Assembly: GCA_030323885.1 (NCBI GenBank)
Contig: CM059187.1
Span: 88,765,726 to 88,829,725, forward strand
DNA length: 64,000 bases
Origin: Branchipolynoe longqiensis
Lineage: Eukaryota; Annelida; Polychaeta; Phyllodocida; Polynoidae
Reading direction: 5' to 3'
In this document: positions 1-10,802 of the stretch, piece after piece
How positions within the stretch are numbered: position 1 is the stretch's first letter
Layout: each line of letters starts with the position of its first letter
Notes under the pieces: generated by a model
Databases searched by the model: none
Told to the model about the DNA's origin: nothing
The model's input: the letters and a program-made list of their open reading frames with translations, nothing else
Program-made: the position numbers and the translations under genes

Positions 1-655
1 CCGTCCCGCCTCCCGTCCTCCCGTCCTCCCATCCTCCCGTCCTCCCGTCCTCCATCCTCCTGCACTCCGCGTCCTGTCTCTGCCCTCCCGCCCCCCGTCC
101 TCCCTCCTCCCGGCCCCCCGTCCCCCCTTCCCCCGCCTGCCCGTCTCCCGTCTCCCGTCTCCCGTCCTCCCGTCCATCCCCCATCCTTCCGTCTCCCGTC
201 CCCCCATCTTCCCATCCCCCGTCCTCCCTTCCCCCCGTCCTCCCCCCCCCCCTCCTCCCGTCCCCCTGTCCTCGTCCTCCCGTCCCCCGTCCTCCCGCCC
301 CCCCCGTCCTTCCGTCCTCCCGTCCTCCCGTCCTCCCGTCCTCCCGTCCTCCTGTCCTCCTGTCCTCCCGTCCTCCCGCTCTCCTGCACTCCCTCACTCC
401 CGTCCTCAAGCCCTGCTGCTCTCCCTCCCTCCAGCCCTCCCTCTCTCCCTCACTCCCACTCTCCGGCCTCTCACCCTCCTTTCCTTGCGCTCTCCCGCTC
501 TTCCGTTCTCCCACTTCCCCCCCCCCCCACACCCCGCCCTCCCGCTCTCCCGTCCTCCACCACTCTCGACATCCCGCCCTCCTCCCGCCCGCCCTCACTC
601 CCACCCTCCCGCCCCCACACCCTCCCCCTCTCCCACCCTCCACCCATCCTCCTTA
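1..655. repeat. Pyrimidine-rich CCCGTCCTCC simple repeat
   Basis: About 650 bases almost wholly C and T on this strand, built from variants of CCCGTCCTCC with C runs. The purine-rich complement could form triplex or G-quadruplex structures. Reading frames across it are proline/serine-rich shadows and are not called as genes. The tract begins at the window edge, so its true length is unknown. Confidence 0.9.
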
Positions 656-732
656 GGGAATACAGTTTTGAAACTAGTATTACACCACCTGCAGAATCCC
701 TGTCGCGTGTCCTTCAACACACTGTCAACAAA

Positions 733-1700
733 ATGTAAAAATATACGGATTTTCGGTTCGGAATTATATATTGCCAGAGATCATTATGGTTCCAGGGCGA
801 CGGAGTGGGGCGAAGATTTTGTAATCTAACAGGAATGATGGCCCACGCACATTATGACATGATATAAGCTATGTGAAATATATGTTCATACATGATGCCT
901 AGGATTAATGAAGAGATGTTCTTATATAAGAGACAGTTCAGGTTTGGTGAAATATTCCTCTATGTATTCATAAAGAATGCAATTGGAGAAAAACAACATT
1001 TTAATATATATATATATATTTGTAACTGTTTGCAACTACCTGTTACCATGGTGCCGATGGGCCAGCACACCAGCCTAATCAACATACACACCGAGGCGCC
1101 ACCTGCAGCTGGGTTGAGTGGCCGCCACCCGACTGGGTGGTGCCACCCTCCCAGGCTGTGGGGGGTGCTTGATTGGCGGGCTGTGGGATGTCCAGTTACC
1201 CCCTCCCCTCTTGGCCTCTGACCACACTGGCCACACTAGATTATTGATTATGAAAAACCGATGCTCCAGTCACACTGGACAGCGGCACTCTACTCCTGGC
1301 TCTTGAGTGAGACACAACTACTCTAGAGCAGGACCCCAGACACTCTGTCTGATGCTACCAAAATTCACATATCTAAATTGAGTTGAGCGCAACAACCATA
1401 GGACTCCGGTTCAATGGGCTGTAGGCACTGATTCAGAGACAGACTATAGAGGCAATGAGATTCTGTGTGGACAGAAGATAAGCGGTTAGGTCACTAATAG
1501 GTGAACAGGAGTTGATGCCAATAATGCACAACATCCTCACTGTCTATCTTTGTGACTTGTCTTCCTTTCTTCCTTAGGAGTGGTTAATGAGTTAGTAGTA
1601 TTGGTTTGAATAACAGCATCACAGGTCAAATGAATGGGGAAGAGTTTAGGGTATTCTGGGGTGCTCATGACAGCCGGGCATCCACGAATATTATGAAAAA
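733..1700 (+). repeat. Dispersed ~1 kb repeat, copy 1
   Basis: This stretch aligns nearly end to end with 7278-8258 in the same orientation. Shared landmarks include TTTTCGGTT near the start, CTCTTGAGTGAGACACA in the middle, and a CT-rich run ending in TTAG before GAGTGGTTAATGAG near the end. A third, shorter copy lies on the opposite strand at 3625-3830. There is no coding frame or clear terminal repeat, so the class is unknown; a non-autonomous retroelement or solo-LTR-like unit is possible. Confidence 0.8.
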
Positions 1701-1886
1701 GGTTCTCAACATGCTCAACAACCAACAACACAAAACGTTCACAAGGGATTAAAAGAAAAACTACTTGGTTTACTGTGCGTGCTGTCGGTAAGGATTCAAT
1801 GTGTTTGTCATCTCCAGCCGCCCCTTACACTCTCCCAGCGTTTGAATGAAACCCACCACATAAGCAGCCTAGTATTCGCTTTTACT

Positions 1887-2065
1887 TCTGTAAAACCTCT
1901 CTAACCGACCACCTCTACAGATCGACCACTCCCCTATATCGATCGCTTTATTTGGGTCCCAACAATACCATTGTAACCATATTCTAACTCCCTAAACCAA
2001 CCACCTCCCTAAATGGACCACTTAAAGTCGGTCCCAAGGTCGGTCGATTTAGAGAGCTTTTACTG
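1887..2065. mobile_element. pogo/Tigger-like MITE, copy 1
   Basis: The ends are inverted repeats, GTAAAACCTCTCTAACCGACC on the left matched by the complement of TTAGAGAGCTTTTACTG on the right, with TA beyond the right end. The 179-bp interior contains TATCGATCGCTTTATTTGGG. Copies recur at 27806-27982 and 43721-44525. CAGTAAAACCTC-type ends with TA targets are typical of pogo/Tigger elements. There is no transposase, so this is a non-autonomous copy. Confidence 0.8.
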
Positions 2066-2649
2066 TATACACACATATATATGTATGTATTATACAGTAA
2101 AAACTACAGCAAGTATCAATTTTGTAAGTCATTGGCTTGCTTGACTCAGCCAGAGATTGATCCTAGAGTAAAATATTCCGATATTGATACATTGGTGGGG
2201 GAATGCAAATGTTCTATTTATGAAAAAGGTATATAGGGCCAGGTGCATAGATGTGTTTATGTAGTTGCTCATTGGTAAATATACATTGTGGTGCTAGTAA
2301 GATAGGGTGCAAGGGGCACTTAGAGCTATACCCACTACCCCTCCCCCCTTTGCTAGTCATGGATCACCACACACTCAGCTCAGGGCAGGTGGTGACCAAG
2401 GGAGCCACTCCGCTTGGTGGTGGTGGGCAGATCACTGTAACCATGGGGACCGGAAATGCTAGTTTCTCATTGGTAGAGCTGTAGATGCTTGATTCTCATT
2501 GGGAGAATGTGGCCAGGTGATATGCCATACTGGATCCATGTACCATATAAAGAATAAACCTGAGGGCTTGGCTCTCTCTCTTCTTTCACTCTTTATACTC
2601 TTCCTTTCTCTTTTTGCCTGTATTGATTTCACTATAGCCTGCCTACACA
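2066..2649. other. Gene-free stretch
   Basis: Short AT microsatellite at the left, then mixed sequence with C-rich patches. No gene, RNA or recognisable repeat was found here; the small frames carry no motif. Confidence 0.5.
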
Positions 2650-2732
2650 ACCACAGATTCGAGCCGTGGACTTTATTCTAGGATCTCCTGCATGGGAAGT
2701 GGGTGCTCTATCGAGTGGGTCATCCCGTCCGA
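2650..2732 (-). mobile_element. SINE head fragment
   Basis: Degenerate reverse complement of the tRNA-like 5' end seen in full copies such as 43203-43510: a B-box-like GATTCGAGCC followed by GGGAAGTGGGTGCTCTATCGA. The SINE body is missing. Confidence 0.55.
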
Positions 2733-2941
2733 TTGTGGATGATGGAGCTATTTATGCTTGCAGCAGTGCAAGGTCCTAAACCCAACTATGAACTAGACTG
2801 CCCTAAGGCAGGTTCTTTCAGGAGCTTCATCGAATGCTGGGACCACATGTTTACAAAATGTGTACAACGAATTACTCTGAGAAAAATCGAAGAGTTTGCA
2901 AATAAGTGTTTTAAAGATTAAATGCTGTATGTATTGATTAG

Positions 2942-3176
2942 CAGGGGCATAGCTAGGCGTATGCGCGTACGCCAAAACGTTCACATCGTTTTGTCAAAAG
3001 AAAAGAAAATTAATAAATAATAAAGAGAGAGAGAGAGAGAGAAGGCATGTAGTAGTCCGGAGTGTCGAAAACTCAAGTTTAAAATGTGTAAAATCCGCCA
3101 CCTTAAGCTTAAGCGGCCCCTAAACCCCCTGCCGAAATTAGGAGCACACATCGTTAAAGGTCTAGCTACGCCCCTG
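2942..3176. mobile_element. hAT-like MITE with CAGGGGC ends
   Basis: Left end CAGGGGCATAGCTAGGC and right end GTCTAGCTACGCCCCTG are inverted repeats of about 17 bases. CAGGGGCGTAGCTAG ends are common in hAT-type non-autonomous elements. The flanks share only ATTAG (2937-2941 and 3177-3181), not a clean 8-bp duplication, so the superfamily is tentative. The 235-bp interior includes a short GA repeat and no coding frame. Confidence 0.7.
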
Positions 3177-3181
3177 ATTAG

Positions 3182-3620
3182 ATTTGATGCATGCATCATT
3201 TACCAACTTGTTTATATATGTATGTATATAATATGTAATAATCAAATATAGGAGTCACGTTGATACTTATATTTACATATATCTTGATATTCATTTGGAT
3301 AATTATTTTTTCACAGTTAATTTATTCCTAGTGAGTTTTGTTGTATGTAGGTCTGAGAGGTAGGCTTGGCTTGTGTTTGCGTGTCAGTTCTTGTTGGATC
3401 TTCCTTACAAAGGACCCTTTCACCACGATTAGTTGTCTTTCTATGTGTGAACACCTGGCAAGATTTACACCAACTGTGGCTAAGAAATGGCATGAAACTG
3501 TTTGGATACACCTGGTAATTCCAATATCTGATCTAGCGTTCGCTTGGAAGATTTCTTGCAATCAAAGTAGCAGAATGAGGTGCTTGTGATTGATAATAGA
3601 TGTAATTTAGCCAGAACAGA
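3182..3620. other. Gene-free stretch
   Basis: AT-rich sequence with no recognised repeat. Overlapping small frames on both strands around 3317-3589 are mutual shadows with no recognisable domain. Confidence 0.5.
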
Positions 3621-3624
3621 TTAT

Positions 3625-3830
3625 AATATTATTGGATGCCCGGCCGTCTGAGCATCAGATAATACCATAAAACTCTTCTCAGATGCGTTCTGACAAACAT
3701 CTGTCAGTTCACCTCTGATGCCCCTCTCAAACAAACTCATAACGAAGAAAGGGAAGACAAGTCACGCAAGATTGACAGTGAAGAAGTTGTGCTTTATTGG
3801 CATGAACTCCTGTTCACCCGAATGATAAGT
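3625..3830 (-). repeat. Dispersed ~1 kb repeat, 3' fragment
   Basis: Read on the minus strand this matches the last ~200 bases of the repeats at 733-1700 and 7278-8258, including GGTGAACAGGAGTT, the CT-rich run after GTGACTTGTC, and the GTTTTATGGTATTATCTG segment of copy 2. It is truncated at its 5' side. Confidence 0.75.
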
Positions 3831-3909
3831 CAAAACCACTTTGTAGTATCATAACTCTTTAAAGCCTGGCGACACAGATAGGCATATGTAGTATTTGGGG
3901 AGTGTGTAA

Positions 3910-4605
3910 TACCCCTGTCACACTACAACGTAACGAGCAAACGTAAGCCTGACGTGATCACGTTTTGTCATTACGTTGACATACGTTGGTTTATGTTATG
4001 ATGACATCAGAATGACGTTAGACTGATGTCGATCTACGTCATGTTACGTCATGTTACGTCGGCGCGCGTCAAAGTTTTGAACCTGAACCTGTTCAAAACT
4101 TTCGACGTAACTAGAACGTAAGGGTTTACGTTCGCCATACGTTCTGTAAACGTTCGGCGAACGTCAATGATGTTAAACAGACATTAGTCAAACACTGGTC
4201 ACTATGTTGCACTACGTTGCACTACATTGCATTACGTTGACCCACATTAAAGGTGGTGGGAAAGTGCAGTCCGTATAGTGAAAACGTCAGGATAACGGAT
4301 GCCTAACGGATGTCCAACGTAACGTTTACCGTTTTGCCACCATTTCATGATGTAAGTAATGTAAGGTAATGTAAAGCAACGTAGTTCTGGCAATTGAATA
4401 ACGTTAATAACGTCCCGTCAGCATAAATACGTTGTCCTCTCTCGTTGAACGAAGCTATCACTACGCTTTACCGACGTTATGTTCTCGTCAACTACGCTGC
4501 ATCCACGTTCAACTTGTGCCAAAATTTGCCTACTATGCCGAGAAGTTCAACGTTTTTCACGTTCTCCCTACGCTGACATCGTCACGTCATAGTGTGACAG
4601 GGCCA
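3910..4605. mobile_element. PIF/Harbinger-like word-iterating element A1 (ACGT word)
   Basis: A 696-bp element flanked by TAA on both sides (3907-3909, 4606-4608). The ends are TACCCCTGTCACAC and the complement of GTGTGACAGGGCCA. The interior is saturated with ACGT-containing words (AACGTA, TACGTT and similar) in both orientations, and the same word begins inside the terminal repeats. The element at 21555-22234 is a related copy in opposite orientation. TWA targets fit PIF/Harbinger; no transposase is present. Seen: ends, target duplications, words. Inferred: superfamily. Confidence 0.85.
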
Positions 4606-4608
4606 TAA

Positions 4609-5815
4609 GATGGGGTGGGGAGGGAGTGACAATGCTTAGGGTGCATTTCACCCCCACCGTGTTGTAAACAAGAATGTAGTTGTAGACACAAACTGTCTAT
4701 ACTCCGTAGTTTGTTTGTTGGGGTTTTACATCTGTGCAGCATCTTTTGTCATATAAAGACTCTGTAGCCTCATCGCTATTCACATCTTTTGTAAAATGTC
4801 ATATATTCAGTGTAGTGACACCTGAATGAAGGTACATCCGGTTCAATAACCAAGGGTGCTGGAATGTCACATGAACACATAACCCACCGAACATATTTGG
4901 AACTAGTTTTACCTCACCACTCCACTTATGAAGTGGCTATTGTGGCTAAGGAAGACAAAATTCTATGTAAAATTCAATGGCATCCTTCAACCTAAAGTGT
5001 TACCAGCTATATGAGGTGGAACAGTCCTGCTGTCCTCAAAAGTCTAAATTTTCTCCTTGTTTTACATTGGTAAAAAGACTACACATGCTATTTGCATAAA
5101 ATTATTTTATCTATTACGTAAGTGAGAAGCCAATACAATTAGTTTGTATGAGCTGGACCCTCCTTAAAAGGCCCCTCCGCTTTATTAAAGTAAAAATTCT
5201 GCACGAGTGAGGCAGATAGTGGGGGAGCGTGCGCGCATATGACCCCCCTGAGTCGGTAGCTCCCCGTATTGGCAGCATTGAGTTGGTAGCCAAGGCGTTC
5301 CAGCCCAGTTAAATGAGCAGTTGTCAAAGCAAGTAAATACAAACATAAGAAGTACCCCTACCGGAGTGCATGTTGGCCTGCTGGCCTGAAGTACAAAGTT
5401 ACACAATAATATTAATAGCACTCAGTCATTTATCGTCTTTATCAGTCGGGTGGCTCACAGGCACTGTTGTATTATAAAGACACTAAGTCTCATATTGCCC
5501 ATACTGGCCTGCATTCACTTTAATTAACCCCGTTGAACATATAGCGACACAAAGACATATATATCGGTTAATCGCAGACAATTAATGCAAGCGGACTCCA
5601 TTCCAAATAATATTCGCATAACAAGTTATACAACACAAAATTGTTGGTAACAGGGCCCTCAAGTCAGAACAGCTTAATCAAATCTGTTTGAGTGTCTGTG
5701 TTTTATCTAATATAGAATATTTTCCAACACAATTCAGGACACAAAACCGATATAGGAATAACAGACGTATTTAAGAGGCTTATAAGAAAGGTCTTGCTGC
5801 ATAGAGGGGAACACT
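4609..5815. other. Gene-free stretch
   Basis: Apparently unique, moderately AT-rich sequence. Minus-strand frames near 5139-5421 overlap in two phases and show no domain. No RNA or repeat was identified. Confidence 0.5.
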
Positions 5816-6020
5816 GGGTCAATTTAATAGAATATAATAATGAAGTCTATGATGTTAATGTTTTACTGATTTTAACCAAATTACTTGGTCGTGCTTGCGC
5901 TTCAAATATCTCCCAAGTTGGGCCATTTAAAATAAAAGTTACTTCTAACTAAGGTAAAGTATATAATAGTAATTAATCTAATGTATTTATCTCAGAAAAT
6001 AGCAGAAATTCAGAACGAAC
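5816..6020 (+). mobile_element. TTAA-type MITE fragment (family L)
   Basis: Matches the 3' half of the family L MITE, whose full copies are 49816-50158 and 52866-53212: CAAATATCTCCCAAGTT, CATTTAAAATAAAAGTTACTT and TTTATCTCAGAAAA, in the same order. The left end and terminal repeat are missing. Confidence 0.7.
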
Positions 6021-6551
6021 TAATTATACAACTTTAATAAACACATGGAAATAATATAAAATGAATAGACAGCTAATTACAAAGTCAGGATCGAAGGTAT
6101 ATTGTTACATTGTACGCACCTGCAAACAATTTCTCTCAGCATCAAATTCTTTCAATACAAAATCTTATATAATATGCACTTTTTATTTTGTGCTTACACT
6201 GATTTAATTTCCTGTAAGGACATGTGAACAACTTTGTCCTTATAATTGTAATATGAATAAGCAATGCTTAGGACCGGCCCACCGATATAACTACAGCAAA
6301 GCATTACAATTATGCTTTTTTTTTTACTCCACTCGCAGTGTTCGATTTGAAATTCTATCAACTCGGGTGACCCAAATACGGCCGTCGTTTCCGCGGAGTA
6401 AACTATTAATATTTCATTTGTGCATCCATGTTTATGCCAAATTGTTATTTATTTCTTTTAATTTTGAATAAACTCTAAGTTTTGAAGTGCACTTATCGGC
6501 AAATTCTATGGCAGCGGGCATTTGTTTTGATATATTATTAACCAATAGCTG
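6021..6551. other. Gene-free stretch
   Basis: AT-rich; one 72-codon frame at 6253-6471 has no recognisable motif. Nothing else was identified. Confidence 0.45.
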
Positions 6552-6560
6552 TCGTCCACC

Positions 6561-6628
6561 TAGATAAAAGATTCACCCGGTACTTGTAGTGTACTGCGAC
6601 TGCTAGTACCGGGTGAATCCTTTATCTA
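6561..6628. mobile_element. Mutator-like mini-MITE, 68-bp hairpin copy
   Basis: A 68-base near-perfect hairpin with ends TAGATAAAAGATTCACCC and the complement of GGGTGAATCCTTTATCTA. It is flanked by an exact 9-bp duplication TCGTCCACC (6552-6560, 6629-6637). Longer relatives with the same ends and 9-bp duplications lie at 26323-26481, 45470-45887 and 49350-49757. A 9-bp duplication fits Mutator-like elements. This copy is hardly more than its two ends. Confidence 0.9.
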
Positions 6629-6637
6629 TCGTCCACC

Positions 6638-7039
6638 CTGCTTGCTGCTGACCGAAGTTCGACGAGCGATTTCCGTTTCCGTTTGCTGGATTTGGATTAT
6701 TCTGTTATAGACACGATTTTACAAATGGCGGTGCCCCTAGAGGCCTATTTCCGTTTCCGGTTGCTGGATTTTGACGAAATCCTGTGTGGGTATTGTTTAT
6801 GTATATATTGTATATGTATATATATGTACACGTGTTAGTCATTAGCCTCCCCGTGGGTGGGTCGGTATTAATTTCTGGCTACACGCCTGACAGTAATTTT
6901 CAATATATATGGAGTAGGGGGGGTACAGACCAATAGGGTTTGAAAGGAACTCAAAGGAGTGACAGACCGTGCCCATTGGCTCTTTATGTAGTCAACGTCT
7001 GACCTTTAAAGTCTTCCTGTTGATGTTTTGATATATTAG
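6638..7039. other. Gene-free stretch with a short direct repeat
   Basis: Contains a direct repeat of ATTTCCGTTTCCG plus TTGCTGGATTT at about 6668 and 6748, an AT microsatellite near 6800, and otherwise nothing recognised. Confidence 0.5.
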
Positions 7040-7275
7040 TTGTTTGTTTGTTGTTTTACGTCCTAGCAACATCTAAGGTCATATCAGGACGGGATATATT
7101 AGTTGATTAAGCAGAGGGAATTTCAATCGTGGACAGTTGGTCCTCGCCATTCCACTGCTCCTTCCCCTATCCTAGTAATGCCGAGTGCCACACTGCCAGG
7201 CTAGGTAGTGACACGTATACATCTCTAAGCCATTAGTTTGACTCAGCAAGGGTTTGAACCTGGGCTTTCAAATCC
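7040..7275 (-). mobile_element. tRNA-derived SINE, type b tail, internally deleted
   Basis: Minus-strand copy beginning with the complement of the AACAAACAA-type tail, then the shared body (CTAAGGTCATATCAGGACGGG) and, after a deletion or divergence, the CCTATCCTAGTAATGCCGAG box and a tRNA-like B-box remnant GTTTGAACCTGG. The head upstream of the B box is lost. Confidence 0.7.
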
Positions 7276-7277
7276 CA

Positions 7278-8258
7278 ATGTAAGGATATACAGATTTTCG
7301 GTTAAGAATTATATGTTGGCAGCGAGCATTATTATTCTTGGGTGATGGACTGGGGACAATGTTATGTAAACTAAAATCAACAGTATCCCACTCCCAGTGT
7401 GACATGATGTAAGCTATGTGAAAGGTATGTTCATACATGATGCCTGAGATTAATGAAGAAATGTGTTATATAAGAAATAGTTCAAGGTTGATGAAATGTT
7501 CCTCTATGTATTCATAAAGAATGCAATTGGAGAAAAAGGACATTTTTGGTACATATATATAAATATATATGTGTAACTGTTTGCAACTACCTGCTCACCT
7601 TTGATCACTGGGCAGGCTCACCAGCCTAATTTGCATATACATCCAGGGCACCACCTGCAGTTGGGTTGAGTGACAGCCACCACTACTGGGGGTGTCGCCC
7701 ATTCAGGCTGTGGGGGTGCCTGATTGGCTGGCGGTGGGGCTGCTCAGTCACCTACACTACCTTGGCCCTCTGACCACACTAGCCTCACTTTGAGATTAAT
7801 TAATTATTTAGGACTTTGCTTCAGACACACTGAAGAGAGATCACTCTACTCCTGTCTCTTGAGTGAGACACACCTACTCTAGATCAGGACTCCAGACACT
7901 CTGTCTGATGCTATCAAAATTCATATATTCCAATTGAGTGTGAACACAGCCATAGGACTCAGGTCCAATGGGCTGTAGGCACTGATTTCTATACATGCTA
8001 AAGTGGTAATAAGATTATGTGTGGACAGAAGGTAAGGGGTGTGGATGATATGTCACTAGTACGTGGACAGGAGTTGATGCCATTAAAGCACAACTTCTCC
8101 ACTGTTCATCTGTGTGACTTGTCTTCATTCTTCCTTAGGAGTGGTTAATGAGTTGATAGTCTGGGTTTGAATAGCAGCATCACAGGTGATATGAAGGGGA
8201 TGAGTTTTATGGTATTATCTGGAGCTCTGAGCGGCCGAGTAACCCAGTAATATTATAC
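7278..8258 (+). repeat. Dispersed ~1 kb repeat, copy 2
   Basis: Co-linear with 733-1700 throughout: the TTTTCGGTTAAGAATTATAT start, the AAGAATGCAATTGGAGAAAAA block, CTCTTGAGTGAGACACA, and the CT-rich run before GAGTGGTTAATGAG. A SINE fragment abuts both ends. No frame is conserved between the copies, so it is probably non-coding or an old decayed element. Confidence 0.8.
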
Positions 8259-8261
8259 CAC

Positions 8262-8395
8262 GACTTACCAAAACGGGAAGTGGGCGCTCAACGCATGTTC
8301 CAAGATGAAGTTGTTATTGTTACTGATAGGTTTGTTCATTTGTTTGGGCCTCACGTCCTAACAACATCTAAGGTCAGCTTAGGACAGGTTATTGG
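8262..8395 (-). mobile_element. SINE fragments
   Basis: A head remnant (AACGGGAAGTGGGCGCTC) at about 8270 and a tail-plus-body-end remnant (CTAACAACATCTAAGGTCAG) at about 8345, both on the minus strand. The order (head remnant before tail) suggests pieces of two truncated or rearranged copies. Confidence 0.5.
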
Positions 8396-8719
8396 TAAGG
8401 ACATGAAGGAGCCTGCATGCCTTATTGCAGTATTGTTCACACAGTATAGGTCACCCTTCCCGTGGTGGCCCAGGAATAGCAACAATGTCAACGTCTAGTG
8501 CGTGGTACAGATATTAGCAGACCGGAACGGTCTTAGACGATATTACCTTTGAATCTTATTGCAAAGACCAGTTTTTCATGGATGACCTATTTATAGACAG
8601 CATCATAGCGGTGGAGAAGATAGGCCTACATATATCAGGCATATACCCTATTCACTAGATTTACAGCTGCGACGCCTACCGATTCGCAGTGTATCCTGGG
8701 AAGGGTAATCATTTAAGGT

Positions 8720-8968
8720 TAGTTGGTTGGTTGGTTGTTAAGAGTTTTATGTCCTGGCAACATCTAAGGTCATATCAAGATGGGTACCGACTGTGACAGT
8801 GCACACTCATGGTGACTTTATAGTACTGCCCCACTGGGAAATCAGACCTCCAGCACCATGACCCGATATCCCACTCAGTCACATTATCCTGACACTGAGC
8901 CAGCCAGTCCTTGCCATAGCCTATTAATGCCGAGTTCCAATCCAGGAAGTGACAAGTATCAATTCGGC
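8720..8968 (-). mobile_element. tRNA-derived SINE, type a, head lost
   Basis: Minus-strand body from a GGTTGGTTGG (complement of CCAACCAACC) type a tail through AACATCTAAGGTCATATC, GGTACCGACTGTGACAGTGC, CCCCACTGGGAAATCAG and GTCACATTATCCTGACACTG to GACAAGTATCAATT. The tRNA-like head is missing. Confidence 0.85.
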
Positions 8969-9158
8969 CACTTTAAGGACTATGCGGTGGGAAGGGGGGG
9001 GGGGGGGTCGAGCTGATATTGTCTGGTTAAAAGTCACCGGTTATACCTTACCCAGATACAAACGAATCCAGCATCAAAAGCTCTCCAAACATACCTTTGC
9101 TTAGTTTGTTCAGTTCATGGCACTGAACATGTGGGAGGAGAATTGAGGTATGTGATGT

Positions 9159-9868
9159 ATGAATGACATAATAGGTGGGATTCCCTCATCACATGACCTA
9201 GCACTCCTTCTCGCTTTGGAGTGTATCGAGGTATCCAACCACACTAACTATGTTATATACAGTGATTCCTTCTCTTGCCTCCTGGCTGTTGCTGGACTGA
9301 AAACGAATCACCCTATTCTAGCAACGGTCATTTATAAAATGAACCAACTGACAACAGATGGGTATGATATCCACCTGTGCTGGGTGCCCTGCCATGCTGG
9401 CATACAAGGAAACGAACGAGCTGATCGGGCTGCGAAGAAGGCCCTGAACTGTGATCTTGAACCGTGTCTGATCCCTCACTCTGATCTGAAACCACTAATA
9501 GCCACCCACATAAATGGCAACATGAGTGGGATGAAAACATCAATAAACTTAAAGAAATTGAACCATCTGTGGGAAAGCCACCACAGACTCATGCGGGAGG
9601 TCGGCGGGACCAAGTGGTCCTTAGCCGCTGCCGTGTTGGCCACTCGTGGCTTACACATGCTTTTCTGCTCAAGGGGGAACCTCCCCCTGAATGTATTGGG
9701 TGTCAGTCCCCACTGACACTCAAACACATTTTACTAAGTTGCGTTGATTTTTTGGCCCTGCGCCAACGGTTCTACACTGCAGGCAGTATGCATGACCTTT
9801 TTACTAAGGTAAAACAGGAAAACATTTTAGCCTTTTTGAGGGCAGCTGGACTGTACCACCTTATATAG
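9159..9868 (+). pseudogene. LINE ORF2 C-terminal remnant: RNase H plus C-terminal zinc domain
   Basis: Two overlapping frames (9159-9716 and 9569-9868) read as one broken protein. The first has RNase H features: an acidic residue in LLALECIEV, YSDSFSCL with the catalytic Asp, and WVPCHAGIQGNERADRAAK with the conserved His and Asp. The second has the Cys/His-type tail ECIGCQSPLTLKHILLSC seen at the end of Jockey/I-type ORF2. The shift falls near 9570-9600. RNase H in ORF2 removes RNA from RNA:DNA hybrids during target-primed reverse transcription. The reverse transcriptase itself is absent, so this is a 5'-truncated, frameshifted copy. Confidence 0.85.
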
Positions 9869-10120
9869 TTTACTAAATGGATTCTATTAATTATTAATGA
9901 AACTTTTCTTTTTCTATGGGAATTTGTTTCCCTTGACCACAGATATATGATTGTGAGCTTTCTAATTTAATTAGTGTCTATTGGCACATAATTGATTGTC
10001 TGCTTTTACATGTAAAAGCGATGGTTTGAACAAAAAACAAACATTTCTCGCCGTGAATATGGCCTATGCTGCCGACACGGCGTAAAGCAACCACCAATCA
10101 ATCAATCAATCAATCAATCA
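9159..10120 (+). mobile_element. 5'-truncated I/Nimb-like LINE with (ATCA)n tail
   Basis: The RNase H/zinc remnant is followed by about 250 bases of 3' UTR ending in GCCGACACGGCGTAAAGC and a run of AATC/ATCA repeats at about 10094-10120. Short tandem 3' tails rather than poly(A), together with an RNase H domain, fit the I group (including Nimb). The clade is an inference from these two traits. Confidence 0.75.
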
Positions 10121-10637
10121 TGACCTAGAGGGGTTCCCCACACAGAGGGGAAGCCATGGCAACCACCAAGATGGCAGCCACAGAAAGCTCTCAATTCTAC
10201 TTTTAAAGTATATTAATCTACATGATTTAATCAATTATTCACACAAAAAGTAGCTGGTTATGATAAATAAACATTTGAACTTTATATTTATTATTTTAGA
10301 TTTCAATTTCTAACATTTATTTCTCTATATGGTTGTCTAAAAGTGTCAGTGCTGCTGGACTAAACAGAACAGAAGCAAGCAATGTCAGCACTCTCCCCCC
10401 ACATATGTAGTTGCATAAACTGAAAACAGGCAAATGAATGCTTAAAGAGCATTGGTTGGAGTACGGGTCGTCTCTCAGCGACCTATAGCTGGTCCCTTTA
10501 AATTATTATTATTGTGGATGGGTGTGTAAACTGAGCTGTCTCCCTGCCAATGATTTAAACTAAAACCAATGCCAACCACATTTCTCTTGGCTTGACTTTC
10601 CGTAATCGAGATGTGCATCATATACTATATTTATAAC
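10121..10637. other. Gene-free stretch
   Basis: AT-rich; nothing recognised. Confidence 0.45.
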
Positions 10638-10802
10638 CAGGGGCTTAACTTCCATATTATGCAGGTACGCAGCTGTTTCCCACCTGAGATTACAAATGTG
10701 TTTGTTATCAAAATAAATATGATGTTTTATTCCATAGCGTTTTATTCCAATAGCGTTGTATTCCATCTGCGTACCATCTGACAATTTCAAGCTAGGCCCC
10801 TG
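10638..10802. mobile_element. Short CAGGGGC-ended hAT-like MITE
   Basis: Begins CAGGGGCTTAACTTCC and ends CAAGCTAGGCCCCTG, imperfect inverted ends of hAT type comparable to 2942-3176. The 165-bp interior repeats TTTTATTCCATAGCG / TTTTATTCCAATAGCG. No clear target duplication. Confidence 0.5.

Noticed and set aside
485..829. 114-residue Pro/His-rich frame at the left edge
   Set aside because: Two-thirds is the CCCGTCCTCC simple repeat and the rest enters a dispersed repeat whose other copy does not keep the frame.
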